A stretch of DNA of 64,000 bases, from contig CACJVT010000007.1 of assembly GCA_902596925.1 (NCBI GenBank), positions 23,028 through 87,027 on the forward strand, given 5' to 3'. The notes beneath the pieces were generated by a model. The model saw only the letters and a program-made list of their open reading frames with translations. It was not told the DNA's origin and searched no databases. The DNA is from an uncultured Pelagibacteraceae bacterium (GTDB lineage Bacteria > Pseudomonadota > Alphaproteobacteria > Pelagibacterales > Pelagibacteraceae). The first letter of the stretch is position 1. Each line of letters opens with the position of its first letter. Positions 60,122-64,000 of this stretch are shown piece after piece. Both the position numbers and the translations under genes were made by a program.

Positions 60122-60895
60122 ATGAATATCAAAATCATTAATCAGAGTAAAGATATAGCAAGAGTTATTATTAATGAGCCAAAAACATACAACTCTTTAT
60201 CTTACAAAAATTTGAAAGATTTAATCAATGTTTTTAAAAAATTAGACAAAGAAAAAAAAGTTAAAGTTATTATTCTTGAGGGTGCTGGAAAAGGTTTTAG
60301 CGCAGGTCATAATTTAAAAGAAGTAAAAGACTTAAAGAAAAAAGAAAGATATAAAAAATTATTTAATCTTTGTTCAAAGCTAATGCTTCAAATAGTTGAG
60401 GGTAAAAAACCTGTTATTGCAAAAGTTCATGGCGCAGCTTATGCAGCAGGATGTCAATTAGTTGCTAGTTGTGATTTAGCTTACAGTACCAAAGATGCAC
60501 TTTTTGCAACACCAGGAGTAAATATTGGATTGTTTTGTAGTACTCCTATGGTTGCAGTTAGCAGAAAGATTAATAGAAAACCTATGATGAAAATGCTTCT
60601 TACCGGCGAGCCAATCAAAGCAAATTACGCGAAGGAAATTGGTTTAATTAATGATTATTTTTCAAAATCAAAATTAAATAGCGAGACGATGAAAATTGCA
60701 AAAAAAATTGCATCTAAATCAAATTTAACAATCAAAATTGGAAAACAAGCTTTTTATAAGCAGTTAGAAATGCCACTGAGAAAAGCATACTCGTATACCA
60801 GTCAAATGATGACATACAATATGATGGCGATGGATGCAAAAGAAGGTATCTCAGCTTTTTTAGAAAAAAGAAAACCAAAGTGGAGAAATAAGTGA
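60122..60895 (+). CDS. Enoyl-CoA hydratase/isomerase family protein
   Basis: ILEGAGKGFSAGHNLKEV; AKVHGAAYAAGCQLVASCDLAYS. Confidence 0.93.
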   Translation: MNIKIINQSKDIARVIINEPKTYNSLSYKNLKDLINVFKKLDKEKKVKVIILEGAGKGFSAGHNLKEVKDLKKKERYKKLFNLCSKLMLQIVEGKKPVIAKVHGAAYAAGCQLVASCDLAYSTKDALFATPGVNIGLFCSTPMVAVSRKINRKPMMKMLLTGEPIKANYAKEIGLINDYFSKSKLNSETMKIAKKIASKSNLTIKIGKQAFYKQLEMPLRKAYSYTSQMMTYNMMAMDAKEGISAFLEKRKPKWRNK

Positions 60896-61080
60896 AAGTA
60901 AAAAATATTCTAACAATTATCCTAATCATCATTGGTATATATTTTATCTTTACCTTTAGAGACCATAATTTTAAAAGATCTATCGATGCTTGTATTGCAG
61001 GTAGTCAAAAGTTGGATCAACCAATGACTATTGAAGAAGCTAAGAAGTTTTGTGAAGAAAAGATAATGAGTAAAAAGTAA
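60892..61080 (+). CDS. Small membrane-anchored hypothetical protein (GTG start)
   Basis: 62 aa, N-terminal TM, SIDACIAGSQKLDQPMTIEEAKKFCEEKI. Confidence 0.55.
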   Translation: MKVKNILTIILIIIGIYFIFTFRDHNFKRSIDACIAGSQKLDQPMTIEEAKKFCEEKIMSKK

Positions 61081-61085
61081 ATAGA

Positions 61086-61488
61086 GTGCAAAATATAAAA
61101 GAAATTTTAAAAAAATATAAAAATATTGCTCTAGTAGGTGCAAGTAAAGATTTAACAAAAACATCATCTATTGTTATGAAATATTTACAAGACAATGGTT
61201 TCAAAGTTTACCCCGTAAATCCATCCATGAAAGGAGAAAAAATATTAGGAGAAAAAAGTTTTTGGAAATATTTCAGAGATTGATAATCCAGTAGAAATAG
61301 TAGATGTGTTTAGGCCATCGAATGAAGTTGTCACAATTGCAGAAGAAACTGTCAAAATAAATGCAAAGGTATTATGGTTACAATTAGACATTAGTAACGA
61401 AGAAGCAAAAAAAATTGTTGAGACAAATGACATCATTTACATTGATAATAAATGCACGAAGATAGAGTACGAAAAGTATTTTAATTAA
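61086..61488 (+). pseudogene. CoA-binding (Rossmann) protein with apparent frameshift at A6 (61252-61257)
   Basis: IALVGASKDLTKTSSIVMKYLQDNGFKVYPVNPSMKGEKILGEK | VFGNISEIDNPVEIVDVFRPSNEVVTIAEETVKINAKVLWLQLDI in adjacent frame. Confidence 0.8.
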
Positions 61489-61512
61489 ATTAATAATTAA
61501 ATATTTAAAAAT

Positions 61513-61986
61513 ATGTTAAAAAAATTCGAAATAATATTTAAAGTCTTTATTATTCTTTTCTTTTCAATTTCAATAACTAAAGCTGAATTACTGAAACCTA
61601 ATAGTGATATAAAACCTTCCAAAGTTGTCGAGATTCAATTAAGTGGTCTTCAAAAAAACGACTTAAATTATAAAGATAGTGGGATTGAGCAAACCTGGAA
61701 TTTTGCGCATCCCAGTAACAAAAAAAATACCGGCCCTCTACCAAATTTCAAAATGATGATTAAAGGCAACTCATATCAAATGCTCTTAAATCACTTAAGC
61801 CATACAATTACACAGGTTGGAGGTGGTGACAAATGGGCACAATTTGAGGTGATAATTTTAGATAAAGATAAGATTTATCATAAGTTCAACTGGCAAGTGG
61901 AAAAATATACTGCTGAAGGACCCCTTAAGGATTGCTGGTTGACCACAATGGTTTCTAGCCCGATAGCACTAGGAAGTTCAATTTGA
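61513..61986 (+). CDS. Secreted hypothetical protein, DUF4864-like
   Basis: Signal-like N-terminus; LNHLSHTITQVGGGDKWAQFEVIILDKDKIYHKFNWQVEKYTAEGPLKDCWLTTMVSSP. Confidence 0.6.
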   Translation: MLKKFEIIFKVFIILFFSISITKAELLKPNSDIKPSKVVEIQLSGLQKNDLNYKDSGIEQTWNFAHPSNKKNTGPLPNFKMMIKGNSYQMLLNHLSHTITQVGGGDKWAQFEVIILDKDKIYHKFNWQVEKYTAEGPLKDCWLTTMVSSPIALGSSI

Positions 61987-62042
61987 TTACCCATAATACA
62001 ATTTTGTTTCGTTATGAATAAAAATTTAGTAGGAATCATTTA

Positions 62043-64000
62043 ATGAAATCTAAAGCAAAAGTCGTCGTAGTCGGAGGAGGAGTTGTTGGAGTAAGCGCTC
62101 TTTATCATTTAGCAAAAAAAGGTTGGTCAGATGTTGTTTTAGTTGAAAGAAAAGAATTAACCTCTGGTTCAACTTGGCATGCAGCAGGTTTGCTACCTCT
62201 TTTTAATATGAGTTATTCTGTTGGTCAACTTCACAAGTATGCAGTAAATCTTTACAAAAAATTAGAGGAAGAGACTGGTAAGAATGTTGGTTTCAGTGTG
62301 GTTTCAAATATCCGTTTAGCTAGTACCAAAGATAGAATGGATGAGTACCATCAATATGCTGGTGTAGCTAAAACAATTGGTGTTGATGTAAAATTTTTGA
62401 CACCTCAACAAGTTAAAGAAATTTGGCCGCTTTGTCATACTGATGATTTAGTTGGAGCAATTCAACATCCAGAAGATGGGTACATCCAACCTGCAGACTT
62501 AACCCAGGCACTTGCCACAGGTGCTAGGAACAGAGGAGCTGAGATTTATAGAAACACAACAGTGTTATCAATGAGACAAACTAAAGAGGGATGGATTGTT
62601 GAAACAGACAAAGGATCAATTGAATGTGAACATGTTATTTCATGTTCAGGAAATTTTGCAAGACAAACTGGTGAAATGGTTGGATTAGATATTCCAGTCA
62701 TACCTGTTGAACATCAATATATTGTGACTGAACCACATCCAGAGATACAAAAAAGAAAAAAAGAAGGTCTTCCAGAAATGGGTGTATTAAGAGATAGTGA
62801 TAGTAGATGGTACATGAGAGAAGAGGCTGGTGGATTAATATTAGGTCCCTATGAAGATGGTGCACCAGCATGTTATGTCGAAGGTCCATCAAAAGACTCT
62901 GAATATGAATTGTTTCAAGAGGATTTAGATAGACTTGCTCCGCATATCGAAGGAGCAATACATAGAGTACCAGCATTTGGAGAAGTTGGAGTGAAAAAAG
63001 TTTATAATGGTGCGATATGTTACACGCCAGATGGTAATCCTATTGTTGGTCCAGCCTGGGGACTTAAAAATTTTTGGATTAATGAGGGACACAGTTTTGG
63101 AATAACTGCAGCAGGTGGAGCGGGCTGGCAATTAGCAGAATGGATTATTGATGGCGAACCGACGATTGATATGCTTGGTGTTGAACCAAGACGTTACGGA
63201 AATTATGCAACAAAATCTTATCTCAAAGCAAAAAATGAAGAAGCTTACAGTCATGTATTTATTGTTCATTATCCTGATGAGGAGAGACCGGCCGCAAGAC
63301 CTTTAAGAACATCTCCTTGTTATGAAAGAATGAAAAATCTTGGTGCTGTCTTTGGACAAAAATTTGGATGGGAAAGACCAAACTTTTTTGCAACAGACGG
63401 TATGGAACAAAAAGATCATTGGTCATTTAGAAGATCAAAATGGTTTGATGCAATTAAAAAAGAATGTGAAAACGTTAAAAAGAATGTTGGACTTTTAGAT
63501 ATGACAGCCTTTGCAAAATGTAGAATAAAAGGTCCAAAAGCTGAAGAATTTTTAGACTACTTAGTTGCTAACAAACTTCCAAAAAAAATTGGAAGAATTA
63601 ATTTGTGTCATGCGCTAAATACTAAAGGTGGTGTTCACTCTGAGTTTACAATCATGAAAGAAGCTGAAAATAGTTATTATTTAGTTTCAGCTGGAGCGAA
63701 TTTGAGATTAGACCATGATTGGATTCAAAAATGGATGCCAACCGATGGTTCAGTTATATTTGAGGACTTAACAAATAGTACAGGTGTGCTTGTTGTAGCA
63801 GGCCCAAAAGCTAGAGAACTTATGCAAAAAGTTTCGACTGATGATTTTTCAAATGAAAACTTTAAATGGTTAACCGCAAAAAATGTTAATGTTGGATATG
63901 CTCCTGTAAATGCTATGAGAGTAAATTTTGTTGGTGAACTTGGTTGGGAATTGCATCATCCAATTGAATATCAAAACCATATTTTTGATAAATTAATGGA
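62043..64000 (+). CDS. Dimethylglycine dehydrogenase-like FAD/GcvT oxidoreductase (3' truncated by window end)
   Basis: Manual translation MKSKAKVVVVGGGVVGVSALYHLAKKGWSDVVLVERKELTSGSTWHAAGLLPL...; GcvT-like region after 63480; absent from track because no stop in window. Confidence 0.87.
   Translation, partial: MKSKAKVVVVGGGVVGVSALYHLAKKGWSDVVLVERKELTSGSTWHAAGLLPLFNMSYSVGQLHKYAVNLYKKLEEETGKNVGFSVVSNIRLASTKDRMDEYHQYAGVAKTIGVDVKFLTPQQVKEIWPLCHTDDLVGAIQHPEDGYIQPADLTQALATGARNRGAEIYRNTTVLSMRQTKEGWIVETDKGSIECEHVISCSGNFARQTGEMVGLDIPVIPVEHQYIVTEPHPEIQKRKKEGLPEMGVLRDSDSRWYMREEAGGLILGPYEDGAPACYVEGPSKDSEYELFQEDLDRLAPHIEGAIHRVPAFGEVGVKKVYNGAICYTPDGNPIVGPAWGLKNFWINEGHSFGITAAGGAGWQLAEWIIDGEPTIDMLGVEPRRYGNYATKSYLKAKNEEAYSHVFIVHYPDEERPAARPLRTSPCYERMKNLGAVFGQKFGWERPNFFATDGMEQKDHWSFRRSKWFDAIKKECENVKKNVGLLDMTAFAKCRIKGPKAEEFLDYLVANKLPKKIGRINLCHALNTKGGVHSEFTIMKEAENSYYLVSAGANLRLDHDWIQKWMPTDGSVIFEDLTNSTGVLVVAGPKARELMQKVSTDDFSNENFKWLTAKNVNVGYAPVNAMRVNFVGELGWELHHPIEYQNHIFDKLM

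Noticed and set aside
62698-63131. Minus-strand ORFs 62698-62976 and 62925-63131
   Set aside because: Lie antisense within the DMGDH-like coding frame, low-complexity translation, no recognisable motifs
1-64000. CRISPR array, transposon, prophage or tRNA-flanked island
   Set aside because: No regularly spaced repeats, transposase/integrase motifs, phage structural genes or recognisable tRNA seen by eye

Overview
AT-rich, gene-dense window with almost no intergenic space. Gene content (dmdA, Amt, glutamine synthetase-like/glutamate synthase-like methylamine genes, TMAO uptake and demethylation, many C1-tetrahydrofolate enzymes) fits a SAR11/Pelagibacter-type alphaproteobacterium; that taxon is inferred from content only. 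I see no rRNA, tRNA, CRISPR array or transposase. Left part (1-17 kb): housekeeping and amino-acid genes (3-hydroxyacyl-CoA dehydrogenase, agmatinase/ALDH/argE-like, acnA, BamB-like, zapE, photolyase). Centre (17-45 kb): a large methylated-amine/one-carbon island with glutamine synthetase-like genes, amt, mgsABC-like genes, a gmaS-like gene, an FAD oxidoreductase, a winged-helix-like regulator, a TMAO-demethylase-like tdm, tmoX/V/W-like transport genes, a tmm-like FMO, fhs and soxBDAG/mgd-like genes. Right part: purEK, an uncharacterised four-gene module (dipeptidase, 550-aa protein, DUF3726-like protein, unlisted 56-aa Zn-ribbon ORF), dmdA-metF, a small restriction-modification island with two C5 DNA methyltransferases (one interrupted by a single in-frame TAG) plus an HNH nuclease, a CysC-like kinase, a nucleotidyltransferase, and a DMGDH-like gene running off the end. 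Leads I consider strongest: an unassigned FAD oxidoreductase as candidate for the dimethylamine step, a nested inverted repeat upstream of amt, the dipeptidase/DUF3726-like module, the amber-interrupted methyltransferase in the R-M island, and two homopolymer frameshifts at 60-61 kb. All calls are by reading; no database search was run.
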